Part shown: one piece after another, positions 1 through 8,940 of the stretch
Layout: each line of letters begins with the position of its first letter
Numbering within the stretch: position 1 is the first letter of the stretch
DNA from: Olavius algarvensis Delta 4 endosymbiont
GTDB lineage: Bacteria > Desulfobacterota > Desulfobacteria > Desulfobacterales > CAJINA01
Length of the DNA: 64,000 nt
Reading direction: 5' to 3'
Assembly (NCBI GenBank): GCA_905176665.1
Contig: CAJINA010000119.1
Location: 62,001 to 126,000 of the forward strand
Program-made: the position numbers and the translations under genes
Notes under the pieces: model-generated
What the model was told of the DNA's origin: nothing
The model's database searches: none
Seen by the model: the letters and a program-made list of their open reading frames with translations, nothing else

Positions 1-111
1 TAAAAGGTATAAAGACCCGCCTTAAAAAGCTTTTAGTTGCCCTGCCGTGAGTCCCGTCTCTCCAATCGGAAAAGTAGTTCAGTGCTAAAATACATAGAAA
101 ACCCTTAGCAT

Positions 112-318
112 CGCGCAGAGACGCAGAGGCGCAGAGAAAAATCATGATATTTGCCGGCTTCGCCGGATAAACCCAAAAGGCCCTTGCCGCTGCAGGTTTG
201 AAGGGGTTTTTCGCACGATAGTGCGACAGGATCCTGCTTTTGCTTTTCCGACTTCGCTGGACTGTGCATCGATATTTAGATTAAGGAGGACGTCTCTGCG
301 CCTCCGCGTCTCTGCGCG
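112..318. mobile_element. MITE-like intergenic element, copy 1 of family M1
   Basis: The ends (112-136 and 294-318) are 25-bp terminal inverted repeats matching at 24 of 25 positions, built from the CGCAGAGACGCAGAGGCGCA type motif. The roughly 200-bp interior has no open frame with coding character and includes GCCGGCTTCGCCGG and a shared block at 247-304. The same block recurs at 9062-9120. This is seen directly; calling it a non-autonomous mobile element is inference, since no transposase or target duplication is evident. Confidence 0.6.
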
Positions 319-385
319 AGCATATTGCCCTTACTGCCTAGCCAAAGACTATAGATCACTTCTAAGCGTAACAGACCTGGTCCTG

Positions 386-529
386 TGAGGCGGTGTCACG
401 ATGTTTCCTTTGGCCCCATCTCGGCGTCAGATCAAAATTACAACCCTTAAAATACTCTATGTATTCCTGCGGTTGAAATTTTGATCTTCCTTGACCTGAA
501 GCCAAATTGAACATTGTGACACAGCCTCT
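386..529. repeat. Intergenic inverted-repeat element, copy A of family M2
   Basis: Outer arms gaggcggtgtcacgatgtt (left) and aacattgtgacacagcctc (right) pair with few mismatches. The interior shares TTTGGCCC and CCTTGACCTGAAGCCAAA type blocks with copies at 35584, 57570, 60037 and 61333. No protein is encoded convincingly. The stretch 1-605 holds this element, family M1 copy 1 and no gene I can support. Confidence 0.55.
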
Positions 530-551
530 ATGGGCCAGGTTTTATGAAGGC

Positions 552-583
552 AAAAAAAAGGCAGAGCCCCGGGGGGCTCCGCC
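552..583 (-). terminator. Intrinsic terminator of the small-peptide operon
   Basis: Read on the minus strand, GGCGGAGCCCC and GGGGCTCTGCC form an 11-bp stem (one G-U pair) with a two-base loop, followed directly by a run of eight T. It sits 23 bases after the stop of the 606-749 peptide gene, so it closes that transcript and supports the reality of the small genes. Confidence 0.85.
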
Positions 584-605
584 TGCTTACGTTCAGTATC
601 TGGAC

Positions 606-749
606 TTAGCCGGCTACATCAATACCGGGGTCGCATCCCAGATTCTCGTCCTTGTCCTCACACTCAAAGTTAGCCGAACGGGTATCAACGTGTCCGTCTT
701 CTCTTTCATCGTCATTTTCCACATAGCTGTCTTCTTTATGTTCCGTCAT
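606..749 (-). CDS. Small acidic Cys-containing peptide, paralogue 1 (47 aa)
   Basis: ATG at 749 is preceded by AGAGGTGA, and translation ends with TAA at 606-608. The 47-residue product is strongly acidic, has no signal peptide or membrane segment, and ends in LGCDPGIDVAG. It shares 27 of the last 33 residues with the peptide encoded just upstream at 834-968, including both cysteines. Codons for the shared stretch differ mainly at third positions (ACC/ACA, CGT/CGC, TCG/TCT, GCT/GCA, AAC/AAT, TTT/TTC), which indicates selection on the protein. An intrinsic terminator follows. I recognise no family. A precursor peptide, a metal-binding peptide or a regulator are all possible. Function unknown. 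Confidence 0.75.
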   Translation of the reverse strand: MTEHKEDSYVENDDEREDGHVDTRSANFECEDKDENLGCDPGIDVAG

Positions 750-833
750 GATTCACCTCTTTAAGTTTGTTAAGCTGTTTAAATTATTTGCCCAATTTTT
801 CCAAGACTCTGCCTTTTAACTTTTGCAGCCTGA

Positions 834-968
834 TCAGCCGGCCACATCAATTCCCATATTACAGCCGAGGCGTTCATCAGGGTTTTCACATTCGAAATTT
901 GCAGAGCGTGTATCAACGTGTCCTTCTTCTCTTTCCTCATCCGTTTCAAAGTAGTCTTGTGAATTCAT
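834..968 (-). CDS. Small acidic Cys-containing peptide, paralogue 2 (44 aa)
   Basis: A good ribosome site (GGAGG, 974-978) precedes ATG at 968; the stop is TGA at 834-836. The product carries a core GHVDTRSANFECE followed by a variable PDER and the end LGCNMGIDVAG, matching its downstream paralogue at 606-749. The acidic N-terminus (DYFETDEEREE) differs more. The two genes are 84 bases apart, same strand, with a shared terminator, and may be co-transcribed with the FMN protein gene 163 bases upstream. No known family is recognised. Two conserved Cys and a conserved C-terminus ending in Gly would suit a modified peptide precursor, but no modification enzyme is clearly linked. Confidence 0.75.
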   Translation of the reverse strand: MNSQDYFETDEEREEGHVDTRSANFECENPDERLGCNMGIDVAG

Positions 969-1131
969 ATCTGCCTCCATTTAGTCGTTTTGGTTTGGTT
1001 TGCGAAAGCCTTATCGCTTTCTTTAACTATAAGTTAAGTCTCTATGGTCTCGGGGTCAATGCGAACCGTCTTGGGGTATAGTGGCAGTGAAAACCTACCA
1101 TGGTCCGACTTTGAACCCGACCCCTTTTAGA

Positions 1132-1536
1132 TCAGCCTGTCTCGACCGGGTAATCCGGTGAATTGCCGGCGCCGATCAGGGGCAGTTCCTGGTCGATCTT
1201 GAAAACCACGAGAAAGCGCACTGCGTCCGGTTTGTTGTCAATCTTGCAGCGGCGACAGAGATCCTTAACCCGGTCGGTACCACTCTCCTCGAGCGTTTTG
1301 GTCAGATGCAGGCGCAGACCCTTGTATCCGCCGCCATCTTCCCGAAACAGGTAGGCGGCCCGCGAGTTGGACTGCAGGTTGTGATGGGTCAGGCGATCGC
1401 GCATGATAAACGCCAGGCTGCCGTCTTCCAATACGTGCGGACGGGCATAGACGGCCGCATTGACCTTGCCATCTTCGCCTGCCGTTGAAAGTACGCCCAT
1501 GCCACGTGTTTTTTCGAAGTATTGTTTCAGGTCCAT
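1132..1536 (-). CDS. Pyridoxamine 5'-phosphate oxidase-like FMN-binding protein
   Basis: The 134-residue protein starts at ATG 1536 behind AAAGGA. The order GVLSTAGEDGKVNAAVYARP, then a SLAFIMRD strand and the NLQSNSRAAYLF segment is the pattern of the PNPOx-like split beta-barrel family, which binds FMN or similar flavins and often reduces small molecules. Length suits a single-domain family member. It lies between a methyltransferase gene (upstream, same strand, 67 bases) and the small-peptide pair. Relatives are at 12764-13255 and 40029-40433. The substrate cannot be told from sequence. Confidence 0.8.
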   Translation of the reverse strand: MDLKQYFEKTRGMGVLSTAGEDGKVNAAVYARPHVLEDGSLAFIMRDRLTHHNLQSNSRAAYLFREDGGGYKGLRLHLTKTLEESGTDRVKDLCRRCKIDNKPDAVRFLVVFKIDQELPLIGAGNSPDYPVETG

Positions 1537-1603
1537 TGGTTTTCCTTTAATTAGTTATTCAGGGGAGCCCGGTGACTCCTGAACTTTAGCGCACTTGAAA
1601 CTC

Positions 1604-2785
1604 TTAACTCGTCCTGTTCCCCCACACCGCATATATCGGATCCGACAACGCCAGATCACGGGCATATTTGTCACCGTCCGGTCGCGGCAGCCCACGCATG
1701 GAATAGGTCCCCAGGTTTTCGAAGGTGCCGCTCTGGAGGAAGTATTCCATTACCAGGCCGACCCGTTCGAACTCGTGCAGCTCTTGCCAGATCCGTACCA
1801 CCTTGGGCGGGAACCACCGGTTCGAAAACGTCACCACGAAGATACCGCCGGGTTTCAATACCCGGGCCACATCCTGGAGTACTTCCAGTGGGCGCGTCAG
1901 GTATTCGATCGACACCGTGCAGAGGGCTACGTCAAATGATTCCGCCGCATAGGGTAGGCGCGGGTCGGCATTCAGGTCGTGAACCTGATAATCAGACAGA
2001 CGCGGGTTCTGCTCCAGTTCAGCTTCGTTCATACCCACGCCACTGACGCTCGCAGGTCTTGAATCTTCCGGCAGGTGGGAGGTCCAGCTGCTCATGAGGT
2101 CTAACACCCGCATTCCGTTTTTTACGAACCGACGGTAAACGTCGGCCACCATATCGCGGGCAGTCAAATCCAGGTGGTGCACCAAGCGCGGCTTTTCATA
2201 AAAAATCCCATCCGTCCGTTCGTCCTGGCGGATAAAGGGGGTGTCGCTAAAAAAATCCGTTGGTGTGTCCTGCCAGCGAGCCTGCATGCCCGGACCTTCG
2301 GTGAGCAGCCCAACCCAGTCCACGCTGGTTCCGCCGCGCTCACCTTCCTTGGACGAAATCTCGCCGATTGTCATCGATAGTCCCAAACGTCTTTCAGCCA
2401 GGGGATGATTCATATCAATGGACATATGGCCGTTGTTCACACCCACGATCCGAAACGGCTGTATGTTTTGAGGAAAGACACCGGCCAGCCCGCTCAGGCG
2501 GCCTTTCGGGTAAAATCGACCAGTCCTGGGAGTACGTGAAAACTGCCGCCTGTCAATCTGCAGGGGCCGGCCATTTTGTCCGAAGAGTTGGCCGGGCGTG
2601 AAATACACCGCAGCGTTCTCCCAGGAGCGTTTGCCTACTAAGGTCTGCCGGACACTGTCCGGCAACCAGTCGCGCCAGAGATTTACCCCCTTGGCTGAAT
2701 AGCCTTCTGTATGGGCTGCGTGCTCACTCTCCCATCTAAGTTGAAAGGCGATATCTACGACACTGTCTTTATCTATTGTATTCAT
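1604..2785 (-). CDS. SAM-dependent methyltransferase with SlyD/FKBP-like N-terminal region
   Basis: I place the start at ATG 2785 (GGGGAG seven bases before) rather than the longer frame from 2815, giving 393 residues. Residues about 105-145 contain a hydrophobic segment, a GHMSIDMNHPLAERRLGLSM stretch that closely resembles the SlyD/FKBP C-terminal signature (DxNHPLAG), and so the N-terminal half is read as a degenerate peptidyl-prolyl isomerase fold. Residues about 200-393 are a class I methyltransferase: RVLDLMSS (motif I region), ESFDVALCTVSIEYL, and VLKPGGIFVVTFSNRWF. A methyltransferase joined to an isomerase-like domain is unusual. Substrate unknown. Probably in one unit with 1132-1536. 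Confidence 0.75.
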   Translation of the reverse strand: MNTIDKDSVVDIAFQLRWESEHAAHTEGYSAKGVNLWRDWLPDSVRQTLVGKRSWENAAVYFTPGQLFGQNGRPLQIDRRQFSRTPRTGRFYPKGRLSGLAGVFPQNIQPFRIVGVNNGHMSIDMNHPLAERRLGLSMTIGEISSKEGERGGTSVDWVGLLTEGPGMQARWQDTPTDFFSDTPFIRQDERTDGIFYEKPRLVHHLDLTARDMVADVYRRFVKNGMRVLDLMSSWTSHLPEDSRPASVSGVGMNEAELEQNPRLSDYQVHDLNADPRLPYAAESFDVALCTVSIEYLTRPLEVLQDVARVLKPGGIFVVTFSNRWFPPKVVRIWQELHEFERVGLVMEYFLQSGTFENLGTYSMRGLPRPDGDKYARDLALSDPIYAVWGNRTS

Positions 2786-2930
2786 GTTCACATCTCCCCG
2801 CAATAGTGTTTTCAAAAGTGATTTCTGGAGGAAATCTAACCACAGGGGCGGGCAGGGACAATGTGAAAGGTTGGGTGGGTGAGTGGGAGGATAAACCTAT
2901 CAACACATATGACGCGTTTTCCAAACGCAG

Positions 2931-3833
2931 CTAGGCGATAGAGATGAGATAACTGCGCAGGTTGGTTTGGCTGTTGCTGAGGCCGAATTTCTTGCGCAGG
3001 TTCTTGCGGTGAAAATGGACCGTTGTTTCGGCAACGTTCAGAATATCCGCAATTTACTTGCTTGATTTGCCGTCTTTCACCAGGGAGGCCACCTGGATTT
3101 CCTGGGGGGTTAAAATGATATTGGCATTGGCCAGTTTCTGCATCATGGGAGATATAATGTCCTGCAGGTGCGACTCGATGATTTCCACCACGCGCTTGTC
3201 TTTGGCTTTCAGGTTGACCCGCTTGAGCTTTTCCACATACGGCAGGACCATCTCTTTTACATTGGTAATGACTTTCTGCTCCAGGTCGGACTTGTCGCCT
3301 TCACGCTGTTTGAGCAGCACTTTCAAAGCAATGTTGGCCTCTTCCACCTCGACCTTCTGTGCGGTCAAGCGCGCTTCGCTTTCGCGCAGGGCTTCTTCTG
3401 TCAGTTTGAGGGCCGTGATTTCCTCGTGGCTGACCACCAACCGCACAGGTCCTTCGCCGGACATCCGTAACACGCGGGCATAATACCAGTGGGGGCCGTC
3501 CGTGCTGTGGCACGGGTAGTCCAACAGAAACTCATCGGTCCTTCCGGCGATGACATCGCGGATGCCGGCAGCGACTGCCCGGGCGTTCTCGCCGTCTTCA
3601 CCCGTGGAGGCGTCGCAGATCTCCAGATAATTATCGCCGATGGAGGTATAGTCGACGGGTATGCCGCTTTTTACCGCGAAATTACGCCAGGCACGGTTCG
3701 TGTCGAGAATGACGCCGTCTTCGTTAACAATAGCAATATGCGCTGAAAGTGAATCCAATACCGTGCGGGCGTCTTCAATGGAGTAAAATAGCGGAGTCTG
3801 TTCGTTTTCGGACGTATTGTCTCGCTTGCTCAT
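2931..3833 (-). pseudogene. PAS-LuxR type transcriptional regulator, stop codon inside the HTH
   Basis: Translation from ATG 3833 (SD AGGGAG) gives a PAS domain (HIAIVNEDGVILDTNRAWRNF), a coiled-coil linker and the start of a LuxR HTH (LTPQEIQVASLVKDGKSSK), then TAA at 3054-3056. The same frame continues for 40 codons as IADILNVAETTVHFHRKNLR and KKFGLSNSQTNLRSYL to TAG at 2931-2933, the rest of a normal LuxR HTH. The family has Glu at the stop position, so GAA has become TAA. As written, the protein lacks the recognition helix and would not bind DNA. It is divergent from the photolyase gene and may have controlled that cluster. A sequencing error is an equal possibility. Confidence 0.8.
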
Positions 3834-3945
3834 AAGCTGCTCCCTGGCCTCTATCGATGCCGGCTGGTCATAATTACTCTCTAAGATAGTTGTTAAGTGT
3901 ATCAAATGCAACCATAGCATGCAAATTGCTGTTTTAATGGAACCA

Positions 3946-3974
3946 TTGACACAAAAAGGCTGGCTTGGCATACT
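3946..3974 (+). promoter_or_regulatory. Sigma-70-like promoter for the photolyase cluster
   Basis: TTGACA at 3946-3951 and CATACT at 3969-3974 are separated by 17 bases, in the divergent region between the PAS-LuxR gene and the photolyase gene. The distance to the ATG at 4006 is about 30 bases. Prediction from consensus only. Confidence 0.5.
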
Positions 3975-4005
3975 TTGCCGAAGCCCCCCGAAAAGGAATT
4001 CGAAC

Positions 4006-5385
4006 ATGCCCATTGAGTCGGAACGGATTACCGTTTTGAACCGGAAGCCTGTTCAGGCCGGTGAGTGGGTTCTTTACTGGATGCAGCAATCCCAGCGCCC
4101 CCACGACAACCCGGCGCTGGAGTACGCCATCTTAAGGGCCAACCAGCTCGATCTGCCGGTCCTCGTCCTTTTCGTTTTGATGGATGACTATCCCGAAGCC
4201 AACCGGCGGCACATTCGTTTCATGCTCGAAGGACTTGCCGAGACCCGGCAGAAGCTGGCCCGGCGTAGAATTGGCATGATTGTTCGCCAGGGGGATCCCC
4301 TAAAGGTGTTGGTTTCTCTGGGGCGCCGGGCGGCGCTGCTGGTATGTGACAGGGGCTATCTGCGACATCAGCAGGCCTGGCGTCGGGCCGTGGCCCGTTC
4401 GGCCGGCTGTCAAACCGTTATGGTGGAGGGAGATGTAGTGGTACCCGTGGGCGTGGTGTCGCCCAAGGCCGAATATGCGGCCCGTACCATCCGTCCCAAG
4501 ATAAACAAACATCTGCATCGCTATCTCTCTATCTGCCCCCGCTACCGGCCGGTAAGGTCTTCATTGGATTTGGCCGTGAAGAGCCTGAAACTGGATGAAA
4601 GCGCGGCGATCCTAGCGGGCTTGACCAGCGACCACAGTGTGACCGGCGTATCCCGTTTTTTTAAAGGCGGTCCAGGTGTTGCCAAAAGAAGGCTGCGTCG
4701 CTTCATTCAAAATCGTTTGCACCAATATGCGGCCCATAGCAACCAGCCCCAGACCGATGATGTATCGCAGATGAGCCCCTATCTGCATTTCGGCCAGATA
4801 TCGCCTCTGTTTGTGGCCCTGGAAATCGAGAAGGCCGAAGGCATTGCGTCTACCGATAAAGATGCCTTCCTGGAGGAATTGATTGTCCGCCGAGAACTAT
4901 CCGCTAATTTCGTCTTCTATACGCCGGACTACGACCGATTCAGCTGTTTGCCAGGGTGGGCGCGTAAAACACTGGCGGAGCATTCGGGTGACCAGCGGGC
5001 TTACCACTACGACCGGGACACCCTGGAGGCCGCCGCGACCCATGATCCATATTGGAATGCAGCCATGAATGAGATGCGGGTGACCGGTTTCATGCACAAC
5101 TACATGCGTATGTACTGGGGCAAGAAAATCCTGGAATGGTCCACTTCGCCGCAAGAGGCTTATGAGACGATCCTTGCTTTAAACAGTCGCTATTTTCTTG
5201 ACGGCCGCGACCCCAACTCATATGCCGGCGTGGGTTGGATCTTCGGGCTTCACGACCGGGCCTGGTTCGAGCGTGATATCTTCGGCAAGGTCCGCTACAT
5301 GTCGGCTGCGGGACTGGAGCGCAAATGCGACATCCGGGCTTATGTAGAAAAAGTTGAACGTCTCGGACATCCCATGGGAGCCTGA
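4006..5385 (+). CDS. Deoxyribodipyrimidine photolyase, class II-like
   Basis: ATG 4006 with AAGGA is preferred over the in-frame ATG at 3919, giving 459 residues. The N-terminus carries the class II signature WVLYWMQQSQRPHDNPALEY, then an alpha/beta domain. The C-terminal FAD domain includes MSPYLHFGQISPL, ELIVRRELSANFVFY, WNAAMNEMRVTGFMHNYMRM, YWGKKILEW, FLDGRDPNSYAGVGWIFGLH and, near the end, the DRAWFERDIFGKVRYMS stretch. Such enzymes use FADH2 and blue light to split cyclobutane pyrimidine dimers. It begins a same-strand series with the FAD oxidoreductase and the DUF1365-cyclopropane synthase genes. A photolyase in a probable anaerobe points to surface exposure or gene transfer. Confidence 0.92.
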   Translation: MPIESERITVLNRKPVQAGEWVLYWMQQSQRPHDNPALEYAILRANQLDLPVLVLFVLMDDYPEANRRHIRFMLEGLAETRQKLARRRIGMIVRQGDPLKVLVSLGRRAALLVCDRGYLRHQQAWRRAVARSAGCQTVMVEGDVVVPVGVVSPKAEYAARTIRPKINKHLHRYLSICPRYRPVRSSLDLAVKSLKLDESAAILAGLTSDHSVTGVSRFFKGGPGVAKRRLRRFIQNRLHQYAAHSNQPQTDDVSQMSPYLHFGQISPLFVALEIEKAEGIASTDKDAFLEELIVRRELSANFVFYTPDYDRFSCLPGWARKTLAEHSGDQRAYHYDRDTLEAAATHDPYWNAAMNEMRVTGFMHNYMRMYWGKKILEWSTSPQEAYETILALNSRYFLDGRDPNSYAGVGWIFGLHDRAWFERDIFGKVRYMSAAGLERKCDIRAYVEKVERLGHPMGA

Positions 5386-5579
5386 ACCTGGTCACAACAG
5401 GGTAGGCTGGAGCTAACCCTTAGTCGCGCAATATGATAGTTTTTCCCCCTCATCAAGCTGTTAATCGGCTCGTATTGAAAAATACCTTTTTTAAACCAAT
5501 AGTTACCCCATGCCAGGAAACAATTGATTTTTAACTTCCATGGCTATCACCAGTAACCGATAACATGATGGGTCTTAAA

Positions 5580-6917
5580 ATGAGCAATCGATTGAACATA
5601 GCTGTAGTGGGTGGAGGCATTGCGGGTATTTCGGCCGCTAAACAGCTTCAAGAAAAGCATCGGGTGACGCTTTTCGAAGCCAACGATTACGTTGGGGGCC
5701 ATACAAATACCTTGAGTATCCCGACCGGGCCGGATGCCGGAACACCGGTTGATACGGGGTTTATTGTCCTCAACGACCGCACCTATCCGGTTCTGAATCA
5801 TTTTCTTAAGGACCTGGGCGTGGAAATTCGCAAGAGCGACATGTCCTTTAGCTATTTCAGTGAACGCACCGGTTTCCAGTACGCCAGCCAATCCTTCAAT
5901 AGCCTGTTTGCCCAGCGCCAAAATTTTTTCGATCCGCGCCATTGGAAAATGCTGACAGAGATCCTGCGCTTTAATCGGAGCGTAGAAGAAGGGCTCCAAA
6001 ATGATGAACTGCATGGTCTCACACTCGGTCAATTCCTGCAGCGCAGCGGGTACTCCCATCGTTTTCAACGGCACTATGTCTATCCCATGGTGGCGGCGAT
6101 CTGGTCGGCACCGGATGCCCGGGTAGAAGCGTTTCCCATGTTGACCTTTGCCCGGTTTTTCCATAACCACGGACTGCTGAGCGTATCTGACCAGCCCCAA
6201 TGGTACTATGTGGCCGGCGGCAGCCAGTCTTACGTGCGCGCATTCCTTAAGCAATTCAACGGCGAGGTGCAGACCCGTGCAGATATCGCATCGATTCGCC
6301 GCCACCCGGACAGCATCGTCCTAAAGGATACCAGTGGTCATGGCCGCCGCTTCGACCGGGTGTTCATCGCCACCCACGCCGACCAGGCGCTTGCTTTGCT
6401 GGAAAATCCAACTGAAGATGAAAAGCGGCTGCTGGGGCCCTGGCAATACAGTGTCAATGAAACCTACCTCCATACGGACACAAGCTGGATGCCTACCAAT
6501 CGGCGGGCCTGGGCCTCCTGGAATTTTATCCGCGAAGCCGGGGCGGGGGCCGCCGCTCCCGTGACGCTGACCTATCACATGAACCGGCTCCAGAGCCTGG
6601 ACACCCAAAACGAGTACCTGGTGACCCTGAACCCCTTCAAGCCCATCGCCGAAGAGAAGATCATTGCTCACATGACATACACCCATCAAACGTTTACTTT
6701 TGCAAGTCTGGAGACCCAGCAGCAGTTGCCGGGCCTGAATGGCTTGCACAATACCTATTTTTGCGGTAGCTATTTTGGGTACGGTTTTCATGAGGATGCC
6801 GCCCGCTCCGGCGTCCAGGCCGCTGCCGCATTGGGGGTTAAAGATGAACTCAATGCTCTACAAAGGATTCGTCGATCACGAACGATTCTTTCCCAAGAAC
6901 CATCGCTTACGTTATAA
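5580..6917 (+). CDS. FAD-dependent amine-oxidase-like protein (NAD(P)/FAD Rossmann)
   Basis: The N-terminus has the dinucleotide fold NIAVVGGGIAGISAAKQLQE followed by FEANDYVGGHTNT, and the C-terminus has the second FAD contact (YFCGSYFGYGFHEDAARSG). At about 445 residues it matches the flavin amine oxidase-like proteins that sit beside DUF1365 and cyclopropane synthase genes in other bacteria and are thought to modify membrane lipids. Starts at 5565 or 5580 are both possible; no clear ribosome site decides. Its 3' end overlaps the next gene by 74 bases in another frame, so the pair is likely translationally coupled. Confidence 0.88.
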   Translation: MSNRLNIAVVGGGIAGISAAKQLQEKHRVTLFEANDYVGGHTNTLSIPTGPDAGTPVDTGFIVLNDRTYPVLNHFLKDLGVEIRKSDMSFSYFSERTGFQYASQSFNSLFAQRQNFFDPRHWKMLTEILRFNRSVEEGLQNDELHGLTLGQFLQRSGYSHRFQRHYVYPMVAAIWSAPDARVEAFPMLTFARFFHNHGLLSVSDQPQWYYVAGGSQSYVRAFLKQFNGEVQTRADIASIRRHPDSIVLKDTSGHGRRFDRVFIATHADQALALLENPTEDEKRLLGPWQYSVNETYLHTDTSWMPTNRRAWASWNFIREAGAGAAAPVTLTYHMNRLQSLDTQNEYLVTLNPFKPIAEEKIIAHMTYTHQTFTFASLETQQQLPGLNGLHNTYFCGSYFGYGFHEDAARSGVQAAAALGVKDELNALQRIRRSRTILSQEPSLTL

Positions 6918-8825
6918 TCTGTACGTTTATGCCCTGGACCTGGATGAGCTGGAGCAACTGGACCAGCACCTGCCCCTGTTCGGTTATAACAGAAGCCGAC
7001 CGGTATCCCTGCACGATGGCGACTATCTGGACGACGGTCCTGGGACGATCCGCGAGAAATTGACTGCCCGTTTGGTAAAACAGGTGGACATCGAGGCCAT
7101 CGAGCGGATTGTGATGGTCACCTCGCCCCGGCTGCTGGGCTATGTTTTCAATCCGGTCACTTTCTACTACTGCTTTGATCGGTCCGGCGGCCTGCTTGCC
7201 ACTGTGGCTGAGGTCAACAACACGTACGGTGAAAAACACGTGTATACCCTGCCGGCGACCAACGGCAACGGGCATGGCTTTCCAGCCCAATTTCAGGCGG
7301 AGAAAGCCTTCCATGTCTCTCCTTACAACACCATGGGGGGACACTATGATTTTACTTTTGGGGATATCCGCCGGGAGCTGGACATTTGCCTCGATCTGCA
7401 CCGTGATGGTGAGCATATCCTCAAAGCACACCTGCAGGGCAACGCCCGATCCCTGACGCCCTGGAGCCACCTGAAAACCATGGTCAAGAATCCCTTCATG
7501 CCGCTTTTGACCATTCCACGGATATACTGGGAGGCCCTCAAACTGCGCTTCAAGCGCAAGTTGACGTTTCACGACAAACCGGTGCCCTCCAGCCCCATGA
7601 CCATCCGGCGGTTGCCGGCGACCCGCATCCAGAAATACTTCCAGGGATTGATTCAAAAACGCCTGGCCAAGGCTGACCAGGGCAGTCTAAGGGTAACCCT
7701 GCCGGACGGCCAAACAGTAGTATACGGCAAAAGTGAAGACGCGCCCCAGGTCCATTTGCGGGTCAATGATTACCGTTTTTTTTCGCGGGTGGCCCTGGGC
7801 GCGGACATCGGGCTGGGTGAAGCGTTCATGTACGACGAGTGGGACACCGATGACATCCCGGGGTGCTGGGCTTTTTTATCAAGAACCGGCCCGCGCTGGA
7901 CGATGGAAACCTTAAAGGCGCCCTGCTGCAGCGGTTTCTGGAATACATGCGTTTCCTGGCCCGGGCCAACACACTGATCGGCAGCCGACGCAACATCCGC
8001 GAACACTACGATCTTTCCAATGACTTCTTCCAGACGTTCCTGGACGATACCATGGCATATTCCTGTGCGGTCTTCGAACAGCCTGGAGAAGACCTGCACA
8101 CGGCCCAGTTGAACAAGTTCAAGCGAATTATCGACAAACTGAGGCTGCAACCGGAAGATCATCTTTTGGAAATCGGCTGCGGGTGGGGTGGCTTTGCCAT
8201 CGAGGCGGTGCGGCAAACCGGCTGCCGCGTTACCGGCATTACCATTTCCGAAGAGTAATACCAGCTGGCGTCTCAACGTGTTCGCGAGGCCGGCCTGGAA
8301 GACCGCATCGAGATCCTGTTCCGCGACTACCGGAAAATGGCGGGGCAGTTTGACAAGATTGTCTCCATCGAAATGCTGGAAGCCGTGGGACACAGCTACT
8401 ACCGCTCTTTCTTTGAACAGCTCGACAGGTTGCTCAAACCCGAAGGCATTGCCGTTCTTCAGACCATTACCATTCCGGATCAGCGTTACGATGCGTATCG
8501 CAAGAGTCACGACTGGATCCAGAAGCATATCTTCCCCGGCGGTCTGCTGCCGTCGTTGACCATCCTGACCCGGACCATGACCCGGCACACGCGCCTGATG
8601 GTCGATCACGTGGAAAACAATGGGAATCACTATGCCACCACCCTGGCACACTGGCATCGCCGATTTAAGGCCAACCGGGACCGGGTGGCTGAATTAGGGT
8701 TCGATCGGGTGTTCCAACGCAAATGGGCCTACTACCTGGGCAGCTGCGAAGCCGGCTTTCGGGAACGCGTGTTGGGCAATCTGCAGCTGGTTTTGACGCG
8801 CGAAGGAAACCGTTCGTTGTCCTAA
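6844..8825 (+). pseudogene. DUF1365-cyclopropane-fatty-acyl-phospholipid synthase fusion with two lesions
   Basis: From ATG 6844 the first 260 residues are DUF1365 (MLYKGFVDHERFFPKNHRLR, YVFNPVTFYYC, AEVNNTYGEKH, AFHVSPYNTMGG). The same reading unit continues into a cyclopropane synthase: DYRFFSRVALGADIGLGEAF, then after a frame change near 7861-7863 (a GGGG run that needs one more G) REHYDLSNDFFQTFLDD, LEIGCGWGGFAIEA, a TAA at 8256-8258 where the family has EEQ, and then IVSIEMLEAVGHSYY and YPGG-like HIFPGGLLPS. CFA synthases methylate lipid double bonds with SAM. Without the lesions the fusion would be about 660 residues. As written it is broken twice; sequencing error cannot be excluded. 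Confidence 0.85.
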
Positions 8826-8940
8826 TCCTGCCCAGGCCAGGGAAATCTTTTCAGACGACTAACCCCAACTACCTTATCCTCGCGTGACCCACATTCAACA
8901 ATTCTATAAGCGGGGAATGCCGCTCGCCGGCCAGAGGTGT

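Noticed and set aside
507-764. 85-residue plus-strand frame and 767-1081 plus-strand frame
   Set aside because: They lie opposite the small-peptide genes and run over a terminator hairpin, with no coding signature of their own.
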